The notes: a model not told the origin generated them from the letters alone. A stretch of 64,000 nucleotides of DNA from Gudongella sp034006985 (GCA_034006985.1 JAVERT010000003.1:62001-126000); one strand, 5' to 3'; numbered from the stretch's first letter, positions 45,662 through 55,218 are shown. Program-made: numbers and translations.

Positions 45662-47659
45662 ATGGAAAATTTAGAGCTCAAAGATTTTGTGGATTATAAG
45701 TCTCTTTCAAATCCAACATTCTCACCCAACGGAGAAAATTTAGCATTTAATGTACATTGTGTGAATTTAGATGACAATAAATACAATACAGATATTTTTA
45801 TTTGGAATAAAAAAAAGGGCATTAAAAAATTGACTAGCTTGGGAGATAGTGAATGCTTTTTATGGAAAAACAATAAAACTCTTCTTTTTAAATCTTTTAG
45901 AGATAAAATAGATAAAGAAAAGAAAGATAACGGCTACCCGCTTTCTCCATACTATGAAATTGATATTGATGGTGGCGAAGCTAGAAAAGCTTTCCAAATC
46001 CCTCTTAATGTTTCATCTTTATATAAACTAAATAAGGATGAGTATATTGTTATAGCTGACTTTGATCAAAGTCAAGGTGAGTTGTGGAAGTGTACAGAAC
46101 ATAAAAAACAGTCTAAAATAAATAAATTGAAAGATGAAAAATCATACGAAGTATTGGATGAAATTCCATTTTGGTCCAATGGTGAAGGATTTACAAATAA
46201 GAAACGTAACCGTCTATATTATTATACAAAGAAAAATAATGAATTAACGGAAATAACAGATGAGTTTACAAATGTAATTTCTGTTTCTATAAATAATGAT
46301 AAGTCTAGTGCACTTTTTATCTGTTCTTCTTTTATAGATAAAATGAGTATTTACAATGATTTGTTCCAACTTAAAATAGATTCTCTTGAAATCGAAAAAA
46401 TTTCTCCCCTTAAAGACTTTGAATATGTTTATGCTAACTATATTGATGATAAAATTATATTTCTTGGCAAAGATATGAAAGAATATGGCGTTAATGAAAA
46501 TCCTAATATATATATAACTCATGATTTAGGAAAAACTTATGTAAAAATTTCTGAACCAGATATTTCTCCTTATAGCTCGGTTAATTCAGATGTAAGATAT
46601 GGTATAGGTTCTGCATTTAAAATTGATGGGGATTATCTTTATTTTATAGCTACAAAAAATTATTCATCAGATTTATTTAGAGTCAGTGTTGATGGAAATA
46701 TCGAACAATTATTAAAAAAAGTTGGTTCCATTGATTCTTTCGATATCTCTAATGGAGAAGTTATATTTGTAGGTTTAAGAGAACTTTATCTACAAGAATT
46801 ATATAGATTTAAAGATAAAGAAACCAAATTAACAAAACTTAATCAATGGGTCAATGACTCAAAATTACTTTCAAATCCTCAAAAGCTTACTATAGATACA
46901 AAAGATGGTGAAATTACAGGATGGGTTCTTTCTCCTACTAACTTCGAAGAAAATAAAAATTATCCAGGTATTTTATATATCCATGGCGGTCCTAAAACTG
47001 TCTTTGGAACTGTCTTTACGCACGAACTTCAAGTCCTTGCAAATAATGGATATTTTGTATTTTTTCTTAACCCAAGAGGAAGTGATGGCTACGGTAACGC
47101 TTTTGCAGATATCCGAGGTAAATATGGCTTACTAGATTACTCAGATATTATGAATTTTGTTGATAGTGTCTTAGAAGAATATCCTGCTATATCTAAAACT
47201 GATTTAGGCGTTGCAGGAGGTTCGTATGGAGGTTATATGACAAATTGGATTATAGGGCATACCAATAAATTTAAAGCAGCAGTATCTCAAAGAAGCATTT
47301 CAAATTGGATTTCTTTCTTTGGAAACTCGGATATTGGATACTACTTTACACCTGACCAGACAACAGCAACTCCTTGGAACAATCATGAACTATTGTGGAA
47401 TAACTCACCACTAAAATATGCAGATAAAGTAGAAACTCCAACCCTATTTATACATTCTCAAGATGATTATAGATGTTGGCTCCCCGAAGGAGTTCAGATG
47501 TTTACAGCATTAAAATATCATGGGGTTGAATCAAAGTTAGTTCTATTTAAAGGTGAAAATCACGAACTATCTCGTTCAGGAAAACCTAAAGCAAGAATAA
47601 AAAGGATGGAAGAAATTTTAACTTGGTTCGATAAATTCCTTAAGAGAAATAGCATTTAA
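45662..47659 (+). CDS. S9 family peptidase (acylaminoacyl/prolyl oligopeptidase type)
   Basis: The 665-residue enzyme has an N-terminal beta-propeller (about residues 1-390; first repeat FSPNGENLAFNVH-like) and a C-terminal alpha/beta hydrolase. The nucleophile serine is in GVAGGSYGGYMTNW (about residue 523), the acid in HSQDDYRCWLPEG and the histidine in KGENHELSRSG, so the catalytic triad is complete. No signal peptide, hence cytoplasmic peptide turnover. GGAGGAAAG ribosome binding site; the YihY gene follows after 14 bases in the same transcript. Confidence 0.92.
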   Translation: MENLELKDFVDYKSLSNPTFSPNGENLAFNVHCVNLDDNKYNTDIFIWNKKKGIKKLTSLGDSECFLWKNNKTLLFKSFRDKIDKEKKDNGYPLSPYYEIDIDGGEARKAFQIPLNVSSLYKLNKDEYIVIADFDQSQGELWKCTEHKKQSKINKLKDEKSYEVLDEIPFWSNGEGFTNKKRNRLYYYTKKNNELTEITDEFTNVISVSINNDKSSALFICSSFIDKMSIYNDLFQLKIDSLEIEKISPLKDFEYVYANYIDDKIIFLGKDMKEYGVNENPNIYITHDLGKTYVKISEPDISPYSSVNSDVRYGIGSAFKIDGDYLYFIATKNYSSDLFRVSVDGNIEQLLKKVGSIDSFDISNGEVIFVGLRELYLQELYRFKDKETKLTKLNQWVNDSKLLSNPQKLTIDTKDGEITGWVLSPTNFEENKNYPGILYIHGGPKTVFGTVFTHELQVLANNGYFVFFLNPRGSDGYGNAFADIRGKYGLLDYSDIMNFVDSVLEEYPAISKTDLGVAGGSYGGYMTNWIIGHTNKFKAAVSQRSISNWISFFGNSDIGYYFTPDQTTATPWNNHELLWNNSPLKYADKVETPTLFIHSQDDYRCWLPEGVQMFTALKYHGVESKLVLFKGENHELSRSGKPKARIKRMEEILTWFDKFLKRNSI

Positions 47660-47673
47660 GAAAAGGTGGATGT

Positions 47674-48603
47674 ATGAAAGAATATTTAAAGCTGACATTG
47701 AAAAAAAAACCATTTATATTTCTAGATCAACTTGCCTATAGGTTTAACGCACATCATGTCACCGGTGGTGGTGCAGAAATGACATATTACTTGATTTTAT
47801 CAGTATTTCCTTTTTTTATTGTACTGTTAAATGCGCTTAGTTATACTCCTTTAGCAAGAGAAGAAGTAATACTAGATATGATTAAGTATATACCGACAGA
47901 TATACAAAACATAATCGCAGGCTTTGTTAGTGATGTCGTATCTGGAAGTTCTCAAGAGCTTCTTTCTATTGCAGCACTTGGTGCTATTTGGACAGCATCT
48001 AGTGGACTAAGAGCAATAATGAGATCTTTAAATGAAGCTTATGAGTGTAGTGATAGTAGGTCATTCCTAAAGCAAAGAGGAATTAGTATTATCTTTACAG
48101 CAGCACTTATTATAATGATTTTAGTTGTATTTGTAACTCTTATATTGGGAGAAACTTTAGGACAGTTGCTATTTAGCTTTTTAAATATAGAGACTTATTT
48201 CCTTACAATATGGAATTACTTAAGGTTTGTAATCCCGTTGCTATTTATGATTTTAACATTTGCACTACTTTATAAATACAGTCCTAATGTAAAAGGAAGA
48301 AGTTCTGTCCCATTGAAAGAAACCTTGCCAGGAGCAGCATTTGCTTCATTAGGTTGGATTTTGATTTCAACATTATTCTCTTTTTATGTATCAAACTTTG
48401 GGAAATACTCCGTTACTTATGGAAGCCTTGGAGGGGTAATAATACTATTAATATGGTTATTTATAAGTAGCATTATTATTATCCTCGGTGGAGAAATAAA
48501 CGCAACTCTTGAACTCTTGAAAAAAAGAAATTATACTAGAGATCCAAATAGAACGGTCCTTAAAAAATTATTTGAAAATGAACAGGAATTAGGTAAATCC
48601 TAA
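47674..48603 (+). CDS. YihY/virulence factor BrkB family membrane protein
   Basis: The 309-residue protein has about six membrane segments and the family stretch AHHVTGGGAEMTYYLILSVF (about residues 26-45), with YKYSPNVKG and the GSLGGVIILLIWLF segment later. Function unsettled in the family (an earlier RNase BN assignment was withdrawn). It is co-directional with the S9 peptidase gene and converges with comF only four bases away. Confidence 0.88.
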   Translation: MKEYLKLTLKKKPFIFLDQLAYRFNAHHVTGGGAEMTYYLILSVFPFFIVLLNALSYTPLAREEVILDMIKYIPTDIQNIIAGFVSDVVSGSSQELLSIAALGAIWTASSGLRAIMRSLNEAYECSDSRSFLKQRGISIIFTAALIIMILVVFVTLILGETLGQLLFSFLNIETYFLTIWNYLRFVIPLLFMILTFALLYKYSPNVKGRSSVPLKETLPGAAFASLGWILISTLFSFYVSNFGKYSVTYGSLGGVIILLIWLFISSIIIILGGEINATLELLKKRNYTRDPNRTVLKKLFENEQELGKS

Positions 48604-48606
48604 TTC

Positions 48607-49251
48607 CTATAATTTTGTAGAAATAAGTACAAGTCCTGTCACACTATCTACACCTGCTTCTATAAGCTCCTTAGCACATAAGCTTAGAGTTGTTCCAGTA
48701 GTAACTAAATCATCTATAAGAAGCACTTTTTTGCCTCTAATAGTCTCCTTATTCTTAATACTAAATGAATTATCCAAGTTGTGTCTTCTTTGCATGCTTA
48801 AAAGCTTATTTTGTTCTTTAGTCCACTTTGACTTAATCAAAACCGTATTTAAAACAGGCTTATTTAAACTTTTTCCAACTTCATTTGCCAATAAATAAGC
48901 TTGATTATAGCCTCGTCTGGACTCTTTCCTCCAATGTATTGGTACTGCTACAATACAATCGAAATCCTTAATCGCATTCTCTTTTATTGTCTTTAACATA
49001 TAACTGCTAAAAGGAGAATAAAGATAACTTTTATCTTCAAATTTAAACTTATGGAAAAAATCCCTTGTGAAATTATTATAAAACAAAGAAGCATAACAAT
49101 TTTCTATATAAGGACTCTCCAATTCATATTCTCCATGAATCTCTTCAATCCTAGATCTACATTCTGTACACAGAAAATGTTCAATATAGGTTGTTTCATC
49201 TTTACAAAAAAAACAAAGGTTTTTTGTTGGGAAGATCATTTTATCTAGCAT
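48607..49251 (-). CDS. comF: ComF family phosphoribosyltransferase-like protein
   Basis: The 214-residue protein has an N-terminal cysteine cluster (CFFCKDE...CTEC) for zinc and a PRTase domain with the PRPP loop KVLLIDDLVTTGTTLS (about residues 171-186). In competent Firmicutes ComF aids handling of imported single-stranded DNA. Here it follows recD2 by nine bases in the same operon, a DNA-processing context. Confidence 0.9.
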   Translation of the reverse strand: MLDKMIFPTKNLCFFCKDETTYIEHFLCTECRSRIEEIHGEYELESPYIENCYASLFYNNFTRDFFHKFKFEDKSYLYSPFSSYMLKTIKENAIKDFDCIVAVPIHWRKESRRGYNQAYLLANEVGKSLNKPVLNTVLIKSKWTKEQNKLLSMQRRHNLDNSFSIKNKETIRGKKVLLIDDLVTTGTTLSLCAKELIEAGVDSVTGLVLISTKL

Positions 49252-49260
49252 AGCATTCTC

Positions 49261-51486
49261 CTATTTATGAAATTCTTTCACAACCTTAAAGTAACTGCTA
49301 ATTTTTTTATCAAGTGAAGAGTACCTCTTTGAAATCAAATTATTTCTTATCATCTGGGATATATATCTCTGTTCTCCAACTAATACAACTAGATCTCTTG
49401 CCCTTGTTATCGCGGTATAAAACAAATTTCTCGTTAATAACATAGGCGGTCCGCTCCAAGCTGGAATTATCACAGCAGGAAATTCACTGCCTTGCGATTT
49501 GTGAATTGTTGTTGCATATGCAAGTTTTAATTCATCTGCTTGCTTATATTCATATTCTACTCTCTTTCCATCTTCAAATAAGACTATTATTAAGCCCTCT
49601 TCATCATCTATCTCTTGTATATATCCAAAGTCACCATTAAAAACTCCAGTACCTTCTTCTATCACATAGTTGTTTTCACTAACCTTCCACTCAATCTGAT
49701 AATTATTTTTTATCTGCATGATTTTATCGCCTTCTCGGAAAATCTCATCTCCAAATCTTCTTTCCTTTTTTGATTCAGATTTTGGATTTAATACTTTTTG
49801 AAGTTCTTGGTTTAGATTAACTACACCCAAATCTCCTTTTCTCATGGGAGATAAAACCTGAATATCCTTTAGAGAATGAAATCCATAAAATTTAGGCAAT
49901 CTTTCTGCACACAGATTTGTAATTGTCTGTAGAATTTCTCCTGAACTTCTATTATGTATAAAGAAAAAGTCTTTATCTTTTTTATTCATAACCGGATTCT
50001 GACCCTTATTTACAAGATGAGCATTCAAAATTATCATACTTGCTTGGCCTTGCCTAAATATCTCATCCAATTTCAGAACTTTTATCACACCTGAATTAAT
50101 AATATCTTTAAGCACATTCCCAGCACCAACAGATGGCAATTGATCTACATCCCCTACTAATATAAGTCTAGTACCCATGCTTATAGCTTTTAAGAGCTGA
50201 CTCATTAATATAATATCAATCATTGAAACCTCATCAATTATTATTACATCACAATCAAGGGGAGAATCTTCATCTCTATTAAACCCAGATTCTACATTTG
50301 CAAATGAAATCTCAAGCAATCTATGAATAGTCTTTGCTTCTCTATTTGTAGTTTCTGTTATTCTCTTTGCAGCCCGTCCCGTAGGTGCCGCTAAAAGTAC
50401 CTCTTTCTTTTCAAGTTCCATAATCTTTATTATCGCATTTATTATAGTTGTTTTCCCAGTGCCTGGTCCTCCGGTAATAACAGAAACTCCATTTAGTATA
50501 GAGCTTTTTATCGCAGCAATTTGCTTTTCACCAAATTTTATATCGCTATCATTTTCAATATCCCTAATTGCTAGATCTATATCTAACTTTATTTCGCTCT
50601 GTTCAGATAGACTAAGTTCAACCAAAGACTTTGCAACATTGTTTTCAGCGACATGATATGGCATATAGTAAACGAGATTTTTATCATCCTCAGTTGTCAT
50701 AAAAAAACTCTGTGAAAGCAGCAATGAGCTTAACTCATCTTTAATAAGTGTTTTTGATATCTGAAGCATATTAGAAGTCTTCTCTAGCAGTTCATCTTCC
50801 GGCAAATAGCAATGCCCATCACCAGCTGCATTGAGAATGGTATACTTAAGCGCCGCTTTTATTCTATAAGGTGAATCTGAACTAACGCCCATTTTTTTAG
50901 CAATCTCATCTGCAGAATAAAAGCCTATCCCATAAATATCCTCAGCTAATCTATATGGATTTTCTCTAATTACTTTTAATGTTTCATTTCCGTACTGCTT
51001 ATATATTTTCATGCTTTGATTTGCGGAAATATTAAACTCTTGAAGAGCCACCACAACTTCTCTAGCTTCTCTTTGTTCATCAAAACTCTGCATAATTTTT
51101 TCAAGCTTTTTCTTTCCAATACCTTCAATAGACAATAGCTTCTCAGGATAATATTGAATAATATCAAGAGCTTTATCTCCAAATCTTTCAACTATTTTAT
51201 CAGCAGTCTTTGGCCCAATATTTGGAATAAGGCCAGAACTTAGATAATTCTTAATCCCTACAATGGAAGATGGCATAATGGATTTTATTTGTTCAAACTT
51301 AAACTGTTCACCAAATTTATCGTGATATATAAATTCACCCTCTAATAAAACAGGTTCATCTTTTCTAATAAACGTTGCAACTCCAACAATAGTTATACTA
51401 TCATCTTCTGTAAATAACTTTGCAACGGTATATCCATTTTCTTCATTTCTATATACGATTTCCTCAATAATTCCCTGTATTTCCAT
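49261..51486 (-). CDS. recD2: RecD2-type ATP-dependent DNA helicase
   Basis: The 741-residue SF1B helicase has an N-terminal OB-like region, tandem helix-hairpin-helix motifs (about residues 85-180, e.g. IPNIGPKTADKIVERFG and LLSIEGIGKKKLEKI), Walker A TGGPGTGKTTIINAI (about residue 340), Walker B CDVIIIDEVSMID and motif VI FYTAITRARDLVVLVG. It unwinds DNA 5' to 3' in repair or replication restart, without RecBC partners. First gene before comF. Confidence 0.95.
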   Translation of the reverse strand: MEIQGIIEEIVYRNEENGYTVAKLFTEDDSITIVGVATFIRKDEPVLLEGEFIYHDKFGEQFKFEQIKSIMPSSIVGIKNYLSSGLIPNIGPKTADKIVERFGDKALDIIQYYPEKLLSIEGIGKKKLEKIMQSFDEQREAREVVVALQEFNISANQSMKIYKQYGNETLKVIRENPYRLAEDIYGIGFYSADEIAKKMGVSSDSPYRIKAALKYTILNAAGDGHCYLPEDELLEKTSNMLQISKTLIKDELSSLLLSQSFFMTTEDDKNLVYYMPYHVAENNVAKSLVELSLSEQSEIKLDIDLAIRDIENDSDIKFGEKQIAAIKSSILNGVSVITGGPGTGKTTIINAIIKIMELEKKEVLLAAPTGRAAKRITETTNREAKTIHRLLEISFANVESGFNRDEDSPLDCDVIIIDEVSMIDIILMSQLLKAISMGTRLILVGDVDQLPSVGAGNVLKDIINSGVIKVLKLDEIFRQGQASMIILNAHLVNKGQNPVMNKKDKDFFFIHNRSSGEILQTITNLCAERLPKFYGFHSLKDIQVLSPMRKGDLGVVNLNQELQKVLNPKSESKKERRFGDEIFREGDKIMQIKNNYQIEWKVSENNYVIEEGTGVFNGDFGYIQEIDDEEGLIIVLFEDGKRVEYEYKQADELKLAYATTIHKSQGSEFPAVIIPAWSGPPMLLTRNLFYTAITRARDLVVLVGEQRYISQMIRNNLISKRYSSLDKKISSYFKVVKEFHK

Positions 51487-51524
51487 ATGCTCACCACCTT
51501 CTCTTTAAGTCTAATTATAACAAA

Positions 51525-51557
51525 ACCTGCCATAATATCATACAATATTTGGCAGGT
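51525..51557 (-). terminator. Terminator of metK
   Basis: ACCTGCCA and TGGCAGGT pair across a 17-base loop just after the metK stop and lead into TTTTG on the minus strand. Confidence 0.7.
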
Positions 51558-51563
51558 CCTAAT

Positions 51564-52745
51564 TTATTTTAAAGCTTTTTTTAATATTTCAGCCTTATCC
51601 GTTCTTTCCCAAGTCATATCTAAATCTGTTCTTCCCATATGCCCGTATGCAGCAAGCTGTTTATAAATTGGTTTTTGTAAATCTAAATCTCTTATTATCG
51701 CTGCAGGTCTTAAATCAAAATTAGCTTCGACAAGTTTCTTAATCTCATCTTCACTAAGTTTTCCAGTTCCAAATGTATCAACAAATATGGAAAGTGGTCG
51801 TGCAACCCCAATAGCATAAGCTAGACCAATTTCACATCTATCTGCTAATCCTGCTGCTACGATATTCTTCGCAACATACCTTGCAGCATAAGAAGCTGAT
51901 CGGTCAACTTTTGTTGGATCTTTTCCAGAAAAAGCTCCTCCACCATGTCTTGAATATCCACCATAAGTGTCAACAATAATCTTTCTACCAGTTACACCTG
52001 CATCTCCCATAGGACCCCCTACAACAAATCTTCCAGTAGGATTTACATAGTACTTTGTGTTTTCATCAAGCATTTCTGCTGGAATAATTGGTATAATTAC
52101 ATACTTTTTAATATCATTATATATATCTTCCATATTTACAACTGGACTATGTTGAGTTGATACTACTACACTGTCAATTCTCTTTGGCTTGTCATCCTCA
52201 TACTCTACTGTTACTTGAGTTTTTCCATCTGGTCTAAGATAATCTAATGTGCCATCTTTTCTAACCTCTGAAAGCTTTTTAGCAAGTTTGTGCGCCATTG
52301 ATATTGGCAGAGGCATTAATTCCTCAGTTTCATTACAAGCATATCCAAACATCATACCTTGGTCTCCTGCTCCAATCTTATCTAAATCATCGGCACTTGA
52401 ACCTTTTTGCTCTAAAGATGAGTCAACTCCCATAGCAATATCAGAGGATTGTTCATTTATTGATGTAAGCACTGCACATGTGTCTGCATCAAAACCATAT
52501 TTAGCTCTTACATATCCTATTTCTTCTACTGTCTGTCTTACTACTTTTGGAATATCTACATAGCAACTTGTAGTAATTTCTCCAGCAACTAAAATCAAAC
52601 CAGTAGCAACCAAAGTTTCACAAGCAACACGAGCATCTGGATCTTGTTCTATTATTGCATCTAAAATAGCATCAGATATTTGGTCGCAAATTTTATCTGG
52701 GTGCCCTTCTGTAACTGATTCTGATGTAAATAACCACTTCTTCAT
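51564..52745 (-). CDS. metK: S-adenosylmethionine synthetase
   Basis: MetK makes SAM from methionine and ATP. The 393-residue protein shows FTSESVTEGHPDKICDQISD at the start, GAGDQGMMFGYAC (about residue 117) and the GGGAFSGKDPTKVDRSA P-loop-like motif (about 262). An S-box riboswitch in the leader senses the product, SAM, giving feedback control. Confidence 0.98.
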   Translation of the reverse strand: MKKWLFTSESVTEGHPDKICDQISDAILDAIIEQDPDARVACETLVATGLILVAGEITTSCYVDIPKVVRQTVEEIGYVRAKYGFDADTCAVLTSINEQSSDIAMGVDSSLEQKGSSADDLDKIGAGDQGMMFGYACNETEELMPLPISMAHKLAKKLSEVRKDGTLDYLRPDGKTQVTVEYEDDKPKRIDSVVVSTQHSPVVNMEDIYNDIKKYVIIPIIPAEMLDENTKYYVNPTGRFVVGGPMGDAGVTGRKIIVDTYGGYSRHGGGAFSGKDPTKVDRSASYAARYVAKNIVAAGLADRCEIGLAYAIGVARPLSIFVDTFGTGKLSEDEIKKLVEANFDLRPAAIIRDLDLQKPIYKQLAAYGHMGRTDLDMTWERTDKAEILKKALK

Positions 52746-52777
52746 TTATAAGCCTCCTTGTATTTAAAATAAAAAAA

Positions 52778-52904
52778 CCTATCCAAAAGGAAAGGTGAGT
52801 TTGCACTACACCTCATCTTCCAGAACATCGTTCTGCAGGAATTAGCACCTATAAAATAGGTTGCTGGGTTTCATCGGGCCTATCCCTCCACCACTCTCGA
52901 TAAG
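52778..52904 (-). promoter_or_regulatory. SAM-I (S-box) riboswitch with terminator, upstream of metK
   Basis: The aptamer runs from 52904 to 52812 on the minus strand: P1 strand CTTATC, the core AGAGTGGTGGAGGGA, GGCCCGATGAAACCC and CAGCAACC, closing with GATGAG. A terminator CCTTTCC/GGATAGG plus T-run follows (52795-52778). AGGTG, which overlaps the P1 3' strand, can pair with CACCT of the terminator, giving the expected antiterminator. Confidence 0.97.
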
Positions 52905-53005
52905 GTAATCAAGATATTTAATTTTCTATAGACATCCTAACACACAGTTTAACTATAGTCAAATATATTTTAAAAATATAAATAAATATTTTTTAAATTA
53001 ACTCT

Positions 53006-53034
53006 TGCTTTTTTTTTAACTTTATCCTATAATA
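53006..53034 (+). promoter_or_regulatory. Promoter of tRNA-Pro
   Basis: TTGCTT (53006) and TATAAT (53029) are 17 bases apart, and the tRNA starts 20 bases after the -10 box. Confidence 0.75.
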
Positions 53035-53054
53035 AAGAAGTTGACATAAAACAT

Positions 53055-53131
53055 CGGGGTGTAGCGCAGTTTGGTAGCGCACGTGGTTTGGGACCATGGG
53101 GCCGGGGGTTCAAATCCTCTCACCCCGACCA
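53055..53131 (+). tRNA. tRNA-Pro (anticodon UGG)
   Basis: The cloverleaf is complete: acceptor CGGGGTG/CACCCCG, D arm GCGC-loop-GCGC, anticodon stem CGTGG/CCATG with loop TTTGGGA (anticodon TGG), T loop GTTCAAATC, and an encoded CCA end (53129-53131). The prophage begins beyond its 3' end, making this gene a candidate integration site. Confidence 0.97.
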
Positions 53132-53139
53132 TCAATACT

Positions 53140-53215
53140 CCCGACATTTCATTCTTGAAATGCCGAGAGTTGCATAGGATAATTAAGCTAGAGATTAATT
53201 TCTCTAGCTTTTTTT
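53140..53215 (+). terminator. Hairpins after tRNA-Pro
   Basis: Two stems follow the tRNA. CATTTCA/TGAAATG lies at about 53145-53163. AAGCTAGAGA/TCTCTAGCTT (53185-53194 with 53201-53210) is followed by TTTTTA and is the likely terminator. Confidence 0.75.
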
Positions 53216-53322
53216 ATTAAATTGAACTATGTTTTAAATGGCTTGAAATCGCTGTTTAAACAAGCCCTTAAAATCAATTCTAAGGCCTTTATATTTGTTA
53301 GTAATGTTATTAGTTGCCTATT

Positions 53323-54597
53323 CTAAGCCATCTTGACTAATATCACACTCCCTACCGCTCTTTCAACTCCATCACTTGGATTATTATATACAATAGCTTT
53401 CCCATTTCTTACAAATACAAAAGTTGAGCTACCTCCACCGTCAAGATTGACTGCATTATAACAGCCTAACTCTAACATGACCTCAGCTTGTTCTTGCGCA
53501 TTTAATCCTTTCGATATTTTACTTCTCCCATCAGCTACTGCTATTATGAAGTTACCGTTTTCTTTCTGACCTATCATTGTTCTAGGTTCTTTATTCTTTG
53601 CATGTGAGAAATTTCCAAAGTTTTCTAGATTAAATTTACCTTTTTGGACTAATGAGTAAGATGTACCTATTACCCAGTAAGCTTCTTGCTGTAAGCCTGA
53701 GAGTTCAGCTTGGTTATATTCTTTTATATTTCTGATTTCTGTTGTCCCATCTTTGTAATATATAAAGTCCATTGTGATTGGTGAAGGTGGGTTGTGGAAT
53801 AAACCTTTAGAAATATAAAGAGTATTATGTTCGCTATCTTTTGCTTTACTAAAAAAGCCTGCGTTTATTCCTGCAATTGTTCCAGGTGTATTTTTTACTA
53901 TTTCTGACACTCTTTCTTTTTTAAATCTTACTCCTAGATCTGCATCAACAAACATATCTTTGTCTGTTTCTAGATAATAAATAAAACTATCAAATTTCTT
54001 AATAGTTTTTGGTTCATACACTATATTGTTTTCAACTACTTTTGTGGATTTATCCCATCTATATTTATTGACTCCTACGTCTACATGAGTAAAAGTATTG
54101 TATAAACCTACCCCACTAAACATTTTATCAGCTATTTTATAAATATGGTTAGGTGTCAATGAATTAACTCTTATATCAGCTGCATTTCCTTTTAGATGTT
54201 CACTGTTTTTAATTCCTCCCACTGCTTTGTTATGAGTAGGGCACCTATAACCTGAGTTGATGATCATAGGTTTATCCCCTATTGCTCTTCTTAGATCTTC
54301 TAATTTTAATAATAGATTTATATTAAGCTTTATTTTTTTACAATGTCGGCATCTAAATTCATCTAGCTTAAAGTTTTTAACTTGGTTTAGTTTATCAAAC
54401 AATAAAAATGTTTGAGTGCCTACTATTCCATCTGCTGCTAATGAAAATATATATTGAAGGTCTTTGACTGCTTTGTCTGTTTTGTCTCCAAATATTCCAT
54501 CAACTTCACCCGCATCTATTCCCAATCCATTTAATTTGCTTTGTAATATCTTTACATCTTCTCCACTACTGCCTTTTTTTAAAATCACATATCTCAC
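53323..54597 (-). CDS. Phage lysin: PG-binding + M15 peptidase + NAGPA-type glycosidase
   Basis: The 424-residue protein has three domains. Residues about 9-70 are a peptidoglycan-binding repeat (VDGIFGDKTDKAVKDLQ and DGIVGTQTF). Residues about 76-185 are an M15-type peptidase with INSGYRCPTHN and the zinc ligands H134, D141 (HLKGNAAD) and H171 (THVDVG). Residues about 205-424 resemble phosphodiester glycosidases (NAGPA/DUF2233) with GINAGFFS and NAVNLDGGGSSTFVF. The M15 part would cut peptide cross-links; the last domain may act on a wall glycan or teichoic-acid phosphodiester. It overlaps the holin stop by four bases (ATGA), the standard lysis cassette, and has no signal peptide. Confidence 0.88.
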   Translation of the reverse strand: MRYVILKKGSSGEDVKILQSKLNGLGIDAGEVDGIFGDKTDKAVKDLQYIFSLAADGIVGTQTFLLFDKLNQVKNFKLDEFRCRHCKKIKLNINLLLKLEDLRRAIGDKPMIINSGYRCPTHNKAVGGIKNSEHLKGNAADIRVNSLTPNHIYKIADKMFSGVGLYNTFTHVDVGVNKYRWDKSTKVVENNIVYEPKTIKKFDSFIYYLETDKDMFVDADLGVRFKKERVSEIVKNTPGTIAGINAGFFSKAKDSEHNTLYISKGLFHNPPSPITMDFIYYKDGTTEIRNIKEYNQAELSGLQQEAYWVIGTSYSLVQKGKFNLENFGNFSHAKNKEPRTMIGQKENGNFIIAVADGRSKISKGLNAQEQAEVMLELGCYNAVNLDGGGSSTFVFVRNGKAIVYNNPSDGVERAVGSVILVKMA

Positions 54598-55034
54598 TCC
54601 TTGAGAGGTTTGTCCGATTGATTTTTCAGTACATCGATTGCTTTTCTTATAATGTCTGGAACTGGTATACCCATTAGGCCTGCGTTTTCAATTATGCTCA
54701 CTGTCTCGTTAACTATATAACCTATTATCACTGCATTTCTTATTATTGCTGTTCCTGACATTGTATCTAGCTGAGTTGCTACTAAAACTATAAGAAGGAT
54801 CATTCCTTTTCTGCATAGTCCTCTAGCTCCTGCTCTGCTTTCTAGCGCTCCACCTTCTGATTTTGCTGACTGGTGGAATACTCCTGCTACTAAAAGCCCT
54901 GTAATATAATCGATTGCCATAAAAATTATTAAAGTTTGCAAGGCTGAATCCCACCCCCCTAACATATATGTCGCTAAAGCTCCTATCGTTCCTGCAATTC
55001 CTATCATAGCTGGTTTTACTGTAGTTAATTCCAT
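54594..55034 (-). CDS. Phage holin (toxin secretion/phage lysis holin family)
   Basis: The 146-residue membrane protein has about four hydrophobic segments. IFMAIDYITGLLVAGVFH (about residues 37-54) and ESRAGARGLCRKGMILLIVL (about 65-84) match the Phage_holin_4 family, which forms pores for release of the lysin encoded directly downstream. A strong AGGAGG ribosome binding site precedes the ATG. Confidence 0.93.
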   Translation of the reverse strand: MELTTVKPAMIGIAGTIGALATYMLGGWDSALQTLIIFMAIDYITGLLVAGVFHQSAKSEGGALESRAGARGLCRKGMILLIVLVATQLDTMSGTAIIRNAVIIGYIVNETVSIIENAGLMGIPVPDIIRKAIDVLKNQSDKPLKE

Positions 55035-55065
55035 TTGTTTACCTCCTATTATTATTTTGTACTAA

Positions 55066-55092
55066 AAAGACACTCGTTTTATGAGTGTCTTT
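55066..55092 (-). terminator. Terminator between tail module and lysis cassette
   Basis: AAAGACACTC and GAGTGTCTTT form a perfect 10-bp stem with a seven-base loop and a T-run on the minus strand. It overlaps the last codons of the frameshifted small ORF and lies just upstream of the holin. Confidence 0.8.
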
Positions 55093-55218
55093 ACTTATTT
55101 CTATTATAATTTTCAACAAATCTATCTATATCTTCTATTTCTATAGTACAATCTTCATCCTCATAATACTCTCTTCTACAAAAATTATACCTTGTTGCAA
55201 CAATTCATCTAACGTCAT
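55091..55218 (-). pseudogene. Small phage ORF with an apparent one-base deletion
   Basis: An ATG at 55218 with AAAGGATG upstream opens MTLDELLQQGIIF, but the frame then stops after 25 residues. Moving one base back inside the TTTTT run (about 55180-55184) gives a continuous acidic protein of 42 residues ending in IDRFVENYNRNK, with its stop at 55093-55091 inside the terminator. A missing T in the homopolymer would explain it, either a mutation or a sequencing error. Small proteins of this size are common between baseplate genes and holins; I do not recognise this one. Confidence 0.5.
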
